64,000 nucleotides of DNA, from NCBI GenBank assembly GCA_004154925.1, contig QJNS01000309.1:18427-82426 (forward strand), read 5' to 3'. This stretch comes from Monosporascus cannonballus (Eukaryota; Ascomycota; Sordariomycetes; Xylariales). Position 1 is the first letter of the stretch. Each line of letters opens with the position of its first letter. The position numbers were made by a program, and so were the translations under genes. This document shows positions 62,641 to 64,000 of the stretch, in pieces. Below the pieces are notes generated by a model that did no database searches, was not told the origin of the DNA, and was given only the letters and a program-made list of their open reading frames with translations.

Positions 62641-63880
62641 ATGGCTGACGTCGGAGGTGACCTGCTTGGGCCCTTGGCCAACAGGGCCATCTGTCATATA
62701 CTCAGTCGCTGGCGTCAGCGGAGCCCTATAGCAGTTATCTCCATAATCCTGTCTCTTTGGGAGTTCGTCTTATACAACTGGAGCAACATCCCGGGGCTGA
62801 GTTCTTCGCCCTCGCAGTTCGTGATCCGCCTCCGGACCTCAGCATCATAGTCCAAGATGAGCGACTAAGGAGCGAAGTTTTGAACTGGGTAACGACCAAG
62901 GTCCTGGTCATCAGCAGACACGCATTCTCGACGCCTGCCCCGGTAAGTCGGACCGTCAGTTTTCGGTGGGAAGTTCCGAAAGCAGCGTGGAGAATATACG
63001 CTACCTCCCAGCACTACGCAACCCCTGCTTCTTCAAGCGCTGGCCCTTCTGCCTGCAATATGACAGGTCTCCTAGTCCGCCTGTGATGGACTACGACACT
63101 GGGATGCCGGTTCACACTGCCCACGAGGTCCTGAAAATCATGCGCTTCGGACGCTCCGTGTCACCAATCAAGGAGTTCTTTGCTGCTTGCCGTGCCTTCG
63201 CCAAAAACCAAAAGCAATTCTTCGTCATTGTCCGCCCCTCGTCGGGAAGTCACTACAGTCGGGATCAGAAACCGCCGATGCCCATACGCCCCATGGATGC
63301 CATCCATCTCGATGAGAGTATAAAATCGGAGACTCTTAACGATGTGCGGAATTATTTGGACCCCGGACGGGGCGCTTCTATGTATCTCAGGCCATCCCAT
63401 ACCAGAGGAGGTTATCCGTTTTATGGCCCGCCCGGAACTGGCAAGACATCGCTTGCCATCGGCATTGGAGGGCTCGTTGGACTTCCCCTCTATATTCTCC
63501 GCCTGCCGAATATTGTTAATGGCACGAGCCTTGCTTTATTGTTCAGTCGGCTAGATCCCCAGTGCATCGTCCTCCTGGAGGACATCAGCGCCGTGGGAAT
63601 GAAGCGGGGCCTGTCAGGAGCAAAGAGGCACGGAAAGGGCACGCTCTGTACACTCTCCGGTCTTCTCAACGTCCTCGACGGCGTGGTCCCCCAGGAAGGC
63701 CGTATCGTGATAATGACCGCCAACGAACCGGAGGGCTTGGACGAGGCGCTGATCATACGCGGAAGCATCGACAAGTCTATCTCGGCCGCATATCCGCGGA
63801 CGGTGCCCGACGGATGTTCATGAGGATAATTACACCGGAGACCACGGCCGAGGCGTGCGACGATGGATGAAGCTGGCACC
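62641..63880 (+). pseudogene. BCS1-like mitochondrial AAA ATPase, decayed paralogue
   Basis: The protein resembles fungal BCS1-like AAA proteins, whose founding member inserts the Rieske protein into complex III. The pieces, in order, are MADVGGDLLGP with a hydrophobic helix (VISIILSLWEFVLY); the BCS1_N segment SIIVQDERLRSEVLNWV; YLPALRNPCFFKRWPF; the AAA core HTRGGYPFYGPPGTGKTSL (Walker A); CIVLLEDISAVG (Walker B); and LSGLLNVLDGVVPQEGRIVIMTANEP. The pieces lie in different frames. A shift between 62760 and 62850 may be an intron. One near 62943-62959 has only 17 nt between GTAAGT and CAG. A third near 63785 breaks the end, where GRISADGARRMFMRI continues in another frame. The Arg-finger segment (P-G-R in the family) reads I-R-G-S. 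It is most likely a pseudogene, though unusual splicing or sequence errors are alternatives. Confidence 0.68.
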
Positions 63881-64000
63881 CCTATGACAAAGCGCCGGAT
63901 TCGGATCAGACGGATGCCCGCACCGCGGTCGATGATGAGACACGCGAGAAGCTCTCACGGGGGCTCAGCAGCCGATCCCAACGAATACCCCCCCCCCGCG

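Overview
The window looks like nuclear DNA of a filamentous ascomycete (Pezizomycotina, probably Sordariomycetes; inferred, not proven). The reasons are many short spliceosomal introns (about 48-160 nt, GT...CTRAY...YAG), a retroelement mutated in the manner of repeat-induced point mutation (RIP), GGTA/TACC runs in the intergenic regions, and typical fungal gene families. Gene models below were built by hand by joining frames at splice sites that restore conserved family motifs. All reported exon phases add up.

Left part, 1-21.9 kb: gene-poor. It starts with a RIP-destroyed Ty3/gypsy element on the minus strand (1-3.4 kb) and a palindromic tandem repeat (3454-3549). A chimeric junction follows, joining a fragment of a PDR-type ABC transporter (minus) to a 5'-truncated, frameshifted short-chain dehydrogenase (plus) at about 4.46 kb. 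The only intact gene is a homeobox transcription factor (8595-10528, minus). About 8.5 kb (12.1-20.6 kb) holds nothing recognisable. A 4 x 20 bp tandem repeat and a strong hairpin lie just before the gene-rich part.

Central part, 21.9-53.8 kb: dense and conserved. In order: a HAD sugar/polyol phosphatase (-), the nucleolar GTPase Nug1 (+), the TRAPPII subunit Trs65 (-), splicing factor Prp40 (+), the ABC protein Rli1/ABCE1 (-, 12 exons), chromatin remodeller Chd1 (+), an Hst3/Hst4-type sirtuin (-) and Mediator subunit Med16 (+). Most neighbours alternate strand, so their 5' ends share divergent promoters (22.8, 29.4, 38 and 49 kb) and their 3' ends converge. The functions are mainly nuclear or informational: ribosome biogenesis and recycling, splicing, chromatin, Mediator.

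Right part, 53.8-64 kb: a GH72 (Gas/Gel glucanosyltransferase) family protein that has lost its catalytic nucleophile glutamate and has a transmembrane helix plus cytoplasmic tail. This is the most interesting object in the window. A convergent gene for a 93-residue single-pass membrane protein comes next, then about 4 kb without recognisable genes, then a decayed BCS1-like AAA ATPase at the right edge.

Best leads: (1) the receptor-like GH72 pseudoenzyme with its small membrane-protein neighbour; (2) a 73-codon hydrophilic open frame entered by a +1 shift exactly at the RLI1 stop codon, in the gene for the ribosome recycling factor; (3) a homeobox intron whose retention would remove the DNA-recognition helix without a stop inside the intron.
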